Positions 1 to 5,591 of a stretch of 7,323 bases of DNA are shown one piece after another. The stretch lies in contig WQXZ01000086.1 in the NCBI GenBank assembly GCA_009781525.1, forward strand, positions 1-7,323. Direction: 5' to 3'. Source of the stretch: Coriobacteriia bacterium (GTDB lineage: Bacteria; Actinomycetota; Coriobacteriia; Coriobacteriales; UBA8131). The translations under genes were made by a program, and so were the position numbers. Below the pieces are notes generated by a model. That model searched no databases, had not been told where the DNA came from, and worked only from the letters and a program-made list of their open reading frames with translations. The stretch's first letter is position 1; the number at the start of each line of letters is the position of its first letter.

Positions 1-1
1 A

Positions 2-940
2 AAAAACCAACTCAAACTGGGCATGCACCCTCAGGGCAGCCATCTTCCTGCACCGATCGACCGCTGTCTTTTGTTGTCGCAAGACCTGTCGGGTCTTCCG
101 GAAACGCTGCGAGGAGCCTTGAGCTACGCACTCGCACGCGAGCCGATTCAGCCCTACAGAGCTGCGATTCGTCATTCGCAAAGAACCAACCAGACCGAGC
201 TGGCACTCTGGAGCCTGCCTTCCGCGATGCGCCGCGCCTTTGTTGCCAAGTTGCTTGCTCAGGCAGCACCGTTCGACTCGATAGTTCGGGTTCTGACCGG
301 CAGCGATGGTGCTGAGCGCGACGTCCGCCGTACTGAGGTGCTGCACGGTCGCGGGCATTGGACGGAGAGTCTTGCCAGGGAGCGATTCACGGTCTCGGCT
401 CCATCGTTTTTCCAGGTCAACACCGAAGTCGCGGAGGCGATGGTCGCCGCAGTTCTGAGCCTGGCTGGCGCCGAGGGGCATGCCCTCGCCCGACTACACA
501 TCTGGGATCTCTACTCCGGAGTCGGCAGCTTTACCCTGCCGCTGGCAGCTGCTGGCGCGACCGTCAGTGCGGTCGAGTGGGAAGGCTCCTCGATCCGCGA
601 CCTCAGGCGCAACCTTGACTTGGCAGGACTGACCGACAGCGTTGACGTGCTTCCCGGCGACGTTGCCCGTGTCATCACCGAGCTGGCCGATCAAGGTAAC
701 CTTGAGCCCCCCGACCTGATCATCGTCGACCCACCAGCTGCCGGAATGACCCAAGACGTCATTACCGCTCTGGCGCAGACCAAGGCCACCCGCCTCATCT
801 ACGTCTCGTGCGACCCCCAGACCTTGGCGCGCGACACCGCCCGCCTGCAAGCACAGGCATTCAAGTTCAATCACGCCCAGCTGTTCGACCTTTTTCCCCA
901 AACCTATCATGTGGAGACAATCGCTCTCTTCCAGCGCTAG
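2..940 (+). CDS. 23S rRNA/tRNA 5-methyluridine methyltransferase, TrmA/RlmC/RlmD family (5'-truncated by window edge)
   Basis: This enzyme class transfers a methyl group from S-adenosylmethionine to C5 of a specific uridine in RNA, in the cytoplasm. The reading frame is open from base 2, before the first ATG at 23, and the codons in between fit the family, so the true start lies outside the window. Visible motifs are FFQVNT (407-424), SAM-binding motif DLYSGVGSF (from 506), VDPPAAG (motif IV, Asp at 728), the catalytic-cysteine motif YVSCDPQTLARD (Cys codon 809-811) and the C-terminal HVE with the general-base Glu (914-916). A Cys at 65-67 in a DRCLL context matches the position of the last Fe-S-cluster Cys of RumA/RlmD-type enzymes; the other cluster Cys residues would be upstream. 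Motif IV has Ala where Arg is common (DPPR). The family is clear, but the target uridine cannot be decided among RlmC, RlmD, RlmCD and TrmA. Confidence 0.93.
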   Translation, partial: KNQLKLGMHPQGSHLPAPIDRCLLLSQDLSGLPETLRGALSYALAREPIQPYRAAIRHSQRTNQTELALWSLPSAMRRAFVAKLLAQAAPFDSIVRVLTGSDGAERDVRRTEVLHGRGHWTESLARERFTVSAPSFFQVNTEVAEAMVAAVLSLAGAEGHALARLHIWDLYSGVGSFTLPLAAAGATVSAVEWEGSSIRDLRRNLDLAGLTDSVDVLPGDVARVITELADQGNLEPPDLIIVDPPAAGMTQDVITALAQTKATRLIYVSCDPQTLARDTARLQAQAFKFNHAQLFDLFPQTYHVETIALFQR

Positions 941-1023
941 CTATCTGCTCTCGCAAGCGCGTTCTTCTCCCCATATCTTTAGTAGTAAGCTCAAACCGCA
1001 TGCGAAACGTTCGGTCAGCGTAA

Positions 1024-1029
1024 TATAAT
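1024..1029 (+). promoter_or_regulatory. Candidate sigma-70-type -10 box for the acetyltransferase gene
   Basis: A perfect TATAAT lies 52 bp upstream of the ATG at 1082, inside a 141-bp gap after the methyltransferase stop. No convincing -35 is seen at 16-18 bp spacing (the best window, near 1001-1006, matches TTGACA at only two positions), and there is no extended TG motif. A good Shine-Dalgarno GGGAG follows at 1071-1075. The placement suggests an own promoter for the downstream gene rather than read-through, but the evidence is the -10 alone. Confidence 0.4.
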
Positions 1030-1081
1030 TGTCTGGGAACGCGGTGATGTACGCTGCAATGTTTCGAGCAGGGAGATTTTT

Positions 1082-1711
1082 ATGAGTGAAAATGATGGGG
1101 AGCATGGCTTAAGCATCCGGTTCGCGTCGATTGATGACGCGGAGGCGATTCTAGGCGTTTATACCCCTTATGTGCTGAACACGGCTTTGACTTTCGAGTC
1201 AACTGTGCCAAGCATTGAGGAGTTTCGGGCGCGTATCGCTCGGACTCAGCAGATGTATCCTTTTCTGGTTTGCACGGTCGATGACAAGATAGTTGGGTTT
1301 GCGTATGCAGCTGAATCCAGGCAGCGCGATGCCTATAGATGGAACGCGGAGCTCTCGATCTATGTCGACTCCGACTACCACCGCAGAGGAATCGCGACCG
1401 CTCTTTATACTGCGCTTTTTCAGATCACCCGAGCTCAGGGAATCGTAAATCTTTATGCGGTAATCGCGCTTCCCAATGATGCCAGCGTAGCCTTGCATCG
1501 CCATTTCGGTTTTCGAGAAATCGGTGTGCACCAGGCAACCGGCTATAAGTTCAACCGCTGGTACGATGTTGTCTGGATGCATCATCGCATCGAAGGAGCG
1601 CATGATCCAGCGATTCACGGTCTACCGACTCCGATTGAAAGCCTGCATAGAAACGATGTTGATACGGCAATCACTTTGGCTACTGCGCTGCTCAAAGGGG
1701 TCGGCACCTAG
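1082..1711 (+). CDS. GNAT-family N-acetyltransferase, phosphinothricin/methionine-sulfoximine acetyltransferase-like
   Basis: A cytoplasmic acetyl-CoA-dependent acetyltransferase of 209 residues. The order of motifs is that of PAT/Bar/YncA-type enzymes: an N-terminal IRFASIDDAEAILGVY segment (12-27), the AYRWNAELSIYV block (84-95, with Glu90 at the catalytic-base position of the family), the acetyl-CoA pyrophosphate loop YHRRGIATALYTAL (99-112), IALPNDASVALHRHFGF (128-144) and the closing GYKFNRWYDVVWM (154-166). Relatives acetylate the amino group of glutamate analogues such as phosphinothricin or methionine sulfoximine; the actual substrate here is unknown. The ATG at 1082 is 6 nt after GGGAG (1071-1075). 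About 37 residues after position 172 lie beyond the usual end of the fold and match nothing I recognise. Codons look less GC-rich by eye than in the preceding methyltransferase. The next gene starts 108 bp downstream on the same strand. Confidence 0.9.
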   Translation: MSENDGEHGLSIRFASIDDAEAILGVYTPYVLNTALTFESTVPSIEEFRARIARTQQMYPFLVCTVDDKIVGFAYAAESRQRDAYRWNAELSIYVDSDYHRRGIATALYTALFQITRAQGIVNLYAVIALPNDASVALHRHFGFREIGVHQATGYKFNRWYDVVWMHHRIEGAHDPAIHGLPTPIESLHRNDVDTAITLATALLKGVGT

Positions 1712-1721
1712 CTATCAGTAT

Positions 1722-1794
1722 GCCACGAAGGAAAGACATGCCCGCATGGTTAAGCCACGAAAGAAAGACATGCCCGCATGGCTAAGCCACGAAG
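1722..1794. repeat. 32-bp tandem repeat (2.3 copies) with an internal palindrome, upstream of the P1 peptidase gene
   Basis: Copies lie at 1722-1753 and 1754-1785, differing at two positions, with a partial third copy (9 bp) at 1786-1794. Each full copy contains the dyad CATGCCCGCATG (1737-1748 and 1769-1780), two 5-bp half-sites around CC. The 32-bp spacing is close to three helical turns, so both dyads face the same side of the DNA. The array ends 14 bp before the AGGAGA ribosome site of the next gene. It could be a paired operator, a leader-RNA structure or simply a recent slippage duplication. Because 32 is not a multiple of 3, the array is unlikely to be protein-coding. Confidence 0.85.
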
Positions 1795-1819
1795 ACAATG
1801 AACAGATTAGGAGAAAACC

Positions 1820-2917
1820 ATGGATGAAGTATTCAGCCTAGCAAGTGGAAGTGAAACACGCATGCCGAATGGGTTTCTTTTCGGTAACTACGAGCAAGCT
1901 GATGCCGGCACTGGCTGCACGGTTCTGATAAATCCCGCTGGAGCCACAGGTGGAGTAGCGGTGCGCGGTGGAGCCCCTGCAACCCGCGAAACCGACCTGC
2001 TTGACCCATCGAACATGGTCCAGGTTGTCCATGCAGTCGTACTGAGCGGTGGGTCTGCCTTTGGCCTTGATGCCTCGTCTGGTGTCATGCGCTGGCTGGA
2101 AGAAAAAGGTATCGGCTTGAAATTCGCAGGCCATTGCATTCCGATTGTCACAGGAGCCTGCATCTTTGACCTGACAGTCGGCGAACCCGGTATCAGGCCA
2201 GATGCCGATTGGGGATATCAAGCCTGTAGCAATGCAGACACAAGCATCTCAACCGGCAATGTCGGAGCTGGAACCGGCGCGACAGTCGGTAAGATGCTCG
2301 GGCCGAACCTGGCAATGAAAGCCGGTCTTGGCGCTGCAAGTATCGCTGTGTCTGACCTGGTAGTCACTGCTTTTGTCTCAGTGAACGCTGCTGGTAATGT
2401 ATTTTCAGGTTCGCGCGGTAGAATGGTCGCCGGTGCTCGGGATCCCGAGCGCCCACTGTCGATCCTGGATCCCTACCAGGCATTATTCGCGCAGATCCAG
2501 GCTGCTGCTGCTGAAAAAGATAATCCGCTGCTGACCGAAGGCGATAGCGCAGCTCAGTCTTCTGGCGCTGGTCAAGCAGCTCAGGCTGGTTCCGAGACCA
2601 CACCCGAAGACGAGCAGGCTGCTGCTCGTACCAATACAACTATCGGCTGCATCCTGACCAATGCCCAGCTGACCAAGGCACAAGCCACCCGGGTAGCCAG
2701 CATGGCACACGATGGCTTTGCCCGCGCAATCGAGCCGGTGCACACCTCAAACGATGGAGACACCATCTTTGTCATGGGCAGCAACGAGGTGCAGACCAGC
2801 CCGGACATCGTTGGCATTCTGGCAGCTCGCGTAATGGAAGCCGCCATAGTCAATGCAGCCTTAGACGCGGAAGGAGCCTACGGGCTACCAGCCAACCGCG
2901 ACCTGCAGATTCGATAA
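1820..2917 (+). CDS. P1-family (S58/DmpA-NylC-like) self-cleaving peptidase/amidase
   Basis: An N-terminal-nucleophile hydrolase of 365 residues, made as a precursor that cuts itself into alpha and beta subunits. Relatives include DmpA, beta-peptidyl aminopeptidases and the nylon-oligomer hydrolase NylC. Seen here: the N-terminal block with GGVAVRGGAPATRETDLL (44-61), LSGGSAFGLDASSGV (75-89), GNVGAGTGATVGK (146-158), VSVNAAGNVF (186-195) and the TNTTIGCILTNAQLTK block (271-286). In NylC, Thr267 is the nucleophile with Asp306 and Asp308; here Thr273, Asp312 and Asp314 (in NDGDTIF) keep exactly this spacing, so cleavage is predicted between Asn272 and Thr273. Lys158 and Asn189 may be the other active-site residues. 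Residues about 226-270 form an Ala/Gln/Gly/Glu-rich linker just before the cut site. The ATG at 1820 follows AGGAGA (1809-1814) by 5 nt. No signal peptide is seen. The substrate is unknown. Confidence 0.92.
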   Translation: MDEVFSLASGSETRMPNGFLFGNYEQADAGTGCTVLINPAGATGGVAVRGGAPATRETDLLDPSNMVQVVHAVVLSGGSAFGLDASSGVMRWLEEKGIGLKFAGHCIPIVTGACIFDLTVGEPGIRPDADWGYQACSNADTSISTGNVGAGTGATVGKMLGPNLAMKAGLGAASIAVSDLVVTAFVSVNAAGNVFSGSRGRMVAGARDPERPLSILDPYQALFAQIQAAAAEKDNPLLTEGDSAAQSSGAGQAAQAGSETTPEDEQAAARTNTTIGCILTNAQLTKAQATRVASMAHDGFARAIEPVHTSNDGDTIFVMGSNEVQTSPDIVGILAARVMEAAIVNAALDAEGAYGLPANRDLQIR

Positions 2918-2920
2918 CCA

Positions 2921-3030
2921 CCGCAACCGCTGACCGACCCCCCGACCCCGACCGCTGCCGCTGACCGACCCCCGACCCCGACCGCTGCCGCTGACCGCCC
3001 AGACCGCAACCGCTGACCGCCCCCCGACCA
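2921..3030. repeat. C-rich degenerate tandem repeat between the peptidase and nitroreductase genes
   Basis: Units start with CCGCTGACCG at 2927, 2958, 2988 and 3010. The first two are 31 and 30 bp and differ only by one C in a C-run; the last two are shorter variants. By count, 2918-3030 is 57% C, 21% G, 17% A and 5% T on the plus strand. A plus-strand transcript would be C-rich, G-poor and weakly structured, which is the character of Rho-loading (rut) sites. The minus strand carries six G-runs of 3-6 and could form G-quadruplexes, although several loops would be long. It sits immediately after the peptidase stop codon and about 24 bp before the next ribosome site. No intrinsic terminator is seen in this gap. 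Confidence 0.85.
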
Positions 3031-3066
3031 CTCGCGACAAAACAACCCAAGCAAAGGAGTATCATC

Positions 3067-3597
3067 ATGCAATTCAACGAAGTCATCCTACGCCGCCGCA
3101 CCACCCGCAGTTACCTGCCGGATCAAATCAAACCCGAAGACCTCAAGACCATACTGACAGCCGCCCACTTGGCTCCGATCGCTGGTGCCGAATACACCAA
3201 CACCCACCTGACCGTCGTTCAGGATCAAACGCTTCTCGACGAGCTCCGCGAAGCCTGTATGGTCAGGCGCTCGGATGGAGAAGGCTTGCGCGACTTCTTC
3301 TACGGCGCTCCAACAGTGATCTTCCTCTCTGTAAACGGAATCTCAAAAGACCTGATCGAGTACAGCAACGTTGCTTGTGCCATCGAAAACATGCTGCTGG
3401 CTGCAACCAGCCTCGACCTGGGCAGCACCTACCTCTGGGGAGTCATCCAGCGCCAACTCAAGCGCCAGCCCGACATGATTGCCAAGCTACAGCTTCCCGA
3501 AGGATACGAGCTGCTCTCCGCCGTCGGCCTTGGCTACCCCACCGAGCCTCTTGTGCAAAGAGAAGCCATCGAGTACCTCAGCGTCAACTACCTATAG
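3067..3597 (+). CDS. Nitroreductase-family flavoprotein (short form)
   Basis: A 176-residue FMN-dependent oxidoreductase of the nitroreductase fold, expected to be a cytoplasmic homodimer using NAD(P)H. Supporting features are the N-terminal RRRTTRSYLPDQI (9-21), which supplies FMN-phosphate-binding Arg residues in the family, the AAHLAPIAGAEYTNTHLTVV segment (32-51), the central helix region NVACAIENMLLAATSLDLGS (101-120) followed by TYLWGV (121-126), and the C-terminal LPEGYELLSAVGLGYP (143-158). Length is at the short end for the family. The ATG at 3067 follows AAGGAG (3054-3059) with 7 nt spacing. It is the last of three same-strand genes, 149 bp after the peptidase, and the C-rich array in that gap could make its expression depend on termination or read-through. 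The physiological substrate cannot be told; nitroaromatic or quinone reduction are family activities only. Confidence 0.9.
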   Translation: MQFNEVILRRRTTRSYLPDQIKPEDLKTILTAAHLAPIAGAEYTNTHLTVVQDQTLLDELREACMVRRSDGEGLRDFFYGAPTVIFLSVNGISKDLIEYSNVACAIENMLLAATSLDLGSTYLWGVIQRQLKRQPDMIAKLQLPEGYELLSAVGLGYPTEPLVQREAIEYLSVNYL

Positions 3598-3635
3598 TAA
3601 GGTAAAAAACTCCTGTGGATAAAACCACGTTTCTT

Positions 3636-3670
3636 CCTAAAGAGTCTCGACAAACTCGAGACTCTTTAGG
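3636..3670. terminator. Perfect 15-bp hairpin downstream of the nitroreductase, possible terminator
   Basis: The left arm 3636-3650 and right arm 3656-3670 are perfectly complementary around a 5-nt loop (CAAAC). It begins 38 bp after the nitroreductase stop, where a terminator is expected. Neither flank has a proper T-tract (TGATTCGTG follows on the plus strand, AAGAAACG on the minus), so it is not a classical intrinsic terminator. It may block 3' exonucleases, help termination weakly, or be a protein-binding dyad. Confidence 0.55.
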
Positions 3671-3831
3671 TGATTCGTGCTGTTTAAACCACTACCCTGC
3701 TGAAGACTCCGGAGCGCCAATGGAAGTCAGCCACCATGCACCAACCGCCAGAAAGCACCCCGCGGCGCAGTCTTGCATGAAGCTACACCATATCCAAATA
3801 GAATCTGCGCCCTCAACCCTTCGAATCAGCA

Positions 3832-4016
3832 TTGCCAAATGAAAAGCAGTTGGTGGCAAAAAATCGGCTTCGTCGGTGTTGGTATAGAGCGCAAATAGCC
3901 CCAATCAGCCCAAAACACCCTTGTAGCTTTACATAATCTTTGATAATGCAAGAATTACATGTTTGTGGGCACCGACGAAGCCGATTTTTTGCCACCAACT
4001 GCTTTTCATTTGGCAA
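3832..4016. repeat. 185-bp element with perfect 47-bp terminal inverted repeats (MITE-like or giant bidirectional terminator)
   Basis: The left arm 3832-3878 and right arm 3970-4016 are perfectly complementary over 47 bp and enclose 91 bp (3879-3969). The ends read TTGCC and GGCAA. Within each arm a GC-richer 15-bp segment (3864-3878 and 3970-3984) is bordered by A6 at 3858-3863 and T6 at 3985-3990, so transcripts from either side see an A-tract, a stem and a U-tract, as in a bidirectional intrinsic terminator, though with a very long AT-rich loop. There is no open frame worth calling a transposase. No target-site duplication is visible immediately outside the arms. It lies between convergent genes. 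Its class cannot be settled from one copy. Confidence 0.9.
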
Positions 4017-4173
4017 CGGGTAGGATCTGAGGCTGATTGGTTGATTGCCGTGATGTTAGGGTTGTTAGTCTGAGTGGGTTGGAGTGAGATGCTTGGCGGC
4101 GAGGGAACAGCGACGTGAAACCGTTCACTTCCACGAAGTGCGCTGCAGAACAGACAGCAGCTACAGTGCTGGT

Positions 4174-5409
4174 TTACGATAGTAGCTCGTCAGCAAGCTC
4201 CAAGGCACGTGCTACGATTTGATCCATGTTGTAGTAGCGATACTCAGCCAGGCGACCAAGCAGCTTGAACTTTGGCATTTCAGCAAACAACAACACGTAG
4301 CGCTCATACTGAGCCTGGTTTGCAGAATCACTTATCGGATAGTAGGGAGTCTGCGTGCTTGGATCGGTAAAAGCCAAAGGATACTCTTCAGCTACTGTTG
4401 TCACATCGATATCTTGCCCGGTCATGTGCGAGTACTCGGTGATACGTGTGAAGTCTTCACTGACAGTGTAGTTAACAGTGCCGACTGGCTGTACGTGCTT
4501 TTCGTTGTAGCGACGATATACAAACTCTAAGGTTCGGTATGGCAGCATGCCGTAACGCCATTCAAGCAGCTCATCCAAGGCTCCGGTGTATATAACCAAG
4601 CCATCATATGGCTTGCCATCGACCAGGATCGCCTCAGCCCTCTCTGCCTCTGCGTCCGCGTCGCCAGCACCCCCAGCGCCAACGCCATCAGCAGCACCAA
4701 CCACCTGGATGCTCAGTATTTCAGCAGCATCCACACCCAGGTGCACTGTGATATTCGGATGATCAAGCATCGCCTCAAACAAGGCCGCATAACCACCAAC
4801 CGGCAGCCCTTGGTACTTATCCTGAAAATACCTGTTGTCGGTATCAAGTAAAACCGGGACACGGGCAGAAACCGCAGGGTCGATCTCTTCTGGGGTCTGC
4901 CCCCACTGCTTCATTGTGTAGAAAAGAAACACATTCTCGTATACGTAATCAGAGAGCTCCTTAAGCAGCGGATCATCCTGTTGTTTCAAATCCAGAATAC
5001 CGATTCGTGTACCATGTGGATAAAGACCTAGCAAAGCTTGTTTGAAAGCAGCTGCCCGCTCCCCAGAAAAACTCAGGTCAATCGAGTTCAAATTGAATGG
5101 AACCGGAATAAAACTGCCATGTACATTAGCCAGTACCTCATGTTGGTAGTCATTGAAACTGGCAAAGCGAGTCAGGTACTCATGCACCCGATCAGAGTTG
5201 GTGTGATAGATATGAGGGCCATATGCGTGAATCAAGACACCATGCTCATCATACATGTCATAGGCATTGCCACCGATGTGCTCTCGCCGCTCGATTAACG
5301 CAACCTGCATATTTCCACGCTCAGCCAACTCCCTGGCAATCGTAGCTCCCGCAAAACCTGCACCGATCACCACTGCGTCAGCTGAATAGATATCTGAATG
5401 AATCGACAT
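4174..5409 (-). CDS. glf: UDP-galactopyranose mutase
   Basis: This flavoenzyme interconverts UDP-galactopyranose and UDP-galactofuranose in the cytoplasm, providing Galf for surface glycans. Of its 411 residues, the FAD Rossmann motif VVIGAGFAG is at 13-21, followed by ERREHIGGNAYD (40-51), GPHIYHTN (64-71), PFNLNSI (104-110), FYTMKQWG (163-170), DNRYFQDKYQGLPVGGY (191-207), VIYTG (272-276), YRTLEF (291-296), TRITEYSH (321-328), EYP (342-344) and the closing GRLAEYRYYNMDQ (385-397). These are the diagnostic blocks of bacterial UGM. It is about 20-40 residues longer than common homologues. The surplus fits residues about 238-260, an Ala/Gly/Asp/Glu-rich stretch between beta segments (encoded at 4630-4698). 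The ATG follows AGGGAGA (5414-5420 on the complementary strand). No galactofuranosyltransferase or other sugar gene adjoins it in this window; it is convergent with the nitroreductase and divergent from the ATPase. Confidence 0.96.
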   Translation of the reverse strand: MSIHSDIYSADAVVIGAGFAGATIARELAERGNMQVALIERREHIGGNAYDMYDEHGVLIHAYGPHIYHTNSDRVHEYLTRFASFNDYQHEVLANVHGSFIPVPFNLNSIDLSFSGERAAAFKQALLGLYPHGTRIGILDLKQQDDPLLKELSDYVYENVFLFYTMKQWGQTPEEIDPAVSARVPVLLDTDNRYFQDKYQGLPVGGYAALFEAMLDHPNITVHLGVDAAEILSIQVVGAADGVGAGGAGDADAEAERAEAILVDGKPYDGLVIYTGALDELLEWRYGMLPYRTLEFVYRRYNEKHVQPVGTVNYTVSEDFTRITEYSHMTGQDIDVTTVAEEYPLAFTDPSTQTPYYPISDSANQAQYERYVLLFAEMPKFKLLGRLAEYRYYNMDQIVARALELADELLS

Positions 5410-5456
5410 GGTCTTCTCCCTATGAAAATCTGTCTGGATACCATTTACTTACGATA

Positions 5457-5462
5457 AGTATA
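5457..5462 (-). promoter_or_regulatory. Candidate -10 box for glf
   Basis: On the minus strand the sequence reads TATACT, a 5-of-6 match to the -10 consensus, about 48 bp before the glf ATG. This would give a leader of roughly 40 nt carrying the AGGGAGA ribosome site. No good -35 is found at 16-18 bp. The same stretch also contains TATAAT on the plus strand (5459-5464), so AT-richness alone could explain it. Confidence 0.3.
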
Positions 5463-5527
5463 ATGTATTGACTTCTGCACATAGCGTATGGAGCTACCGC
5501 TCGACAGATGGTTAATACTTAAAAAAC

Positions 5528-5554
5528 TTGCCTTCTTTGCTGTTTTTGCCTTCT
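5528..5554 (+). repeat. Direct 9-bp repeat upstream of the ATPase promoter
   Basis: TTGCCTTCT occurs at 5528-5536 and again at 5546-5554, with an 18-bp period, in the divergent intergenic region 5410-5638. It is about 38 bp upstream of the TATAAT assigned to the ATPase. It could be a pair of regulator half-sites, but a 9-mer repeat in a pyrimidine-rich region may be chance. Confidence 0.4.
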
Positions 5555-5591
5555 ATATGTAAAAACTGTGCACTCTCTGTACACACACGGT

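Larger units (their letters stand above)
3598..4173. other. Convergent intergenic region (576 bp) without a credible gene
   Basis: The region lies between the 3' ends of the nitroreductase (+) and glf (-). It holds a perfect 15-bp hairpin (3636-3670) and the 185-bp inverted-repeat element (3832-4016), described separately. A 10-bp inverted match links CCAATCAGCC in the element's loop (3901-3910) with GGCTGATTGG outside it (4031-4040). Further right are small hairpins: 4115-4119 with 4124-4128, the overlapping and mutually exclusive 4126-4130 with 4136-4140, and 4155-4159 with 4167-4171, none with a T-tract. Short open frames exist on both strands but cross the inverted repeats, lack good ribosome sites and resemble no family I know. 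Nothing recognisable is seen in 3671-3831. Confidence 0.7.

Noticed and set aside
934..960. Possible terminator hairpin after the methyltransferase (GCGCT with AGCGC)
   Set aside because: The stem is only 5 bp with an 18-nt loop and no real T-tract follows; too weak to call.
1770..1841. Small leader-peptide frame starting MPAWLSHE in the tandem repeat and overlapping the peptidase start
   Set aside because: There is only a weak purine run upstream, no run of regulatory codons, and the start is repeated merely because the DNA repeat is duplicated.
2610..2629. 8-bp inverted repeat around GCTG inside the P1 peptidase gene
   Set aside because: It arises from Glu-Gln/Ala-Ala codons in the low-complexity linker and is most simply a coding by-product.
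2850..3104. Minus-strand Gly/Ser/Val repetitive open frames over the C-rich array
   Set aside because: The repetitive peptide is a by-product of the 30-31 bp DNA repeat, with no ribosome site and overlap into both flanking genes.
3614..3622. TGTGGATAA, a perfect DnaA-box match (complement of TTATCCACA), as a possible origin element
   Set aside because: It is isolated; the only other exact match (5015-5023) lies inside glf coding sequence. There is no cluster, AT-rich unwinding region or dnaA/dnaN context.
3615..3842. 75-residue open frame from a GTG in the convergent intergenic region
   Set aside because: It crosses the perfect 15-bp hairpin and enters the 47-bp repeat, has no well-placed ribosome site and resembles no known family.
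3692..4016. Minus-strand open frames of about 70 residues over the inverted repeat
   Set aside because: They share arm-derived sequence in both reading directions, which follows from the palindrome, and show no ribosome site or family likeness.
3832..4016. Integron attC site or retron msr/msd
   Set aside because: The arms are perfectly paired without extrahelical bases, the outer ends lack the attC core GTTRRRY/RYYYAAC pattern, and no integrase or reverse transcriptase is present in the window.
5459..5464. Plus-strand TATAAT close to the glf start as an ATPase promoter
   Set aside because: It has no -35, would give a leader of about 170 nt, and a better placed TATAAT exists at 5592-5597.
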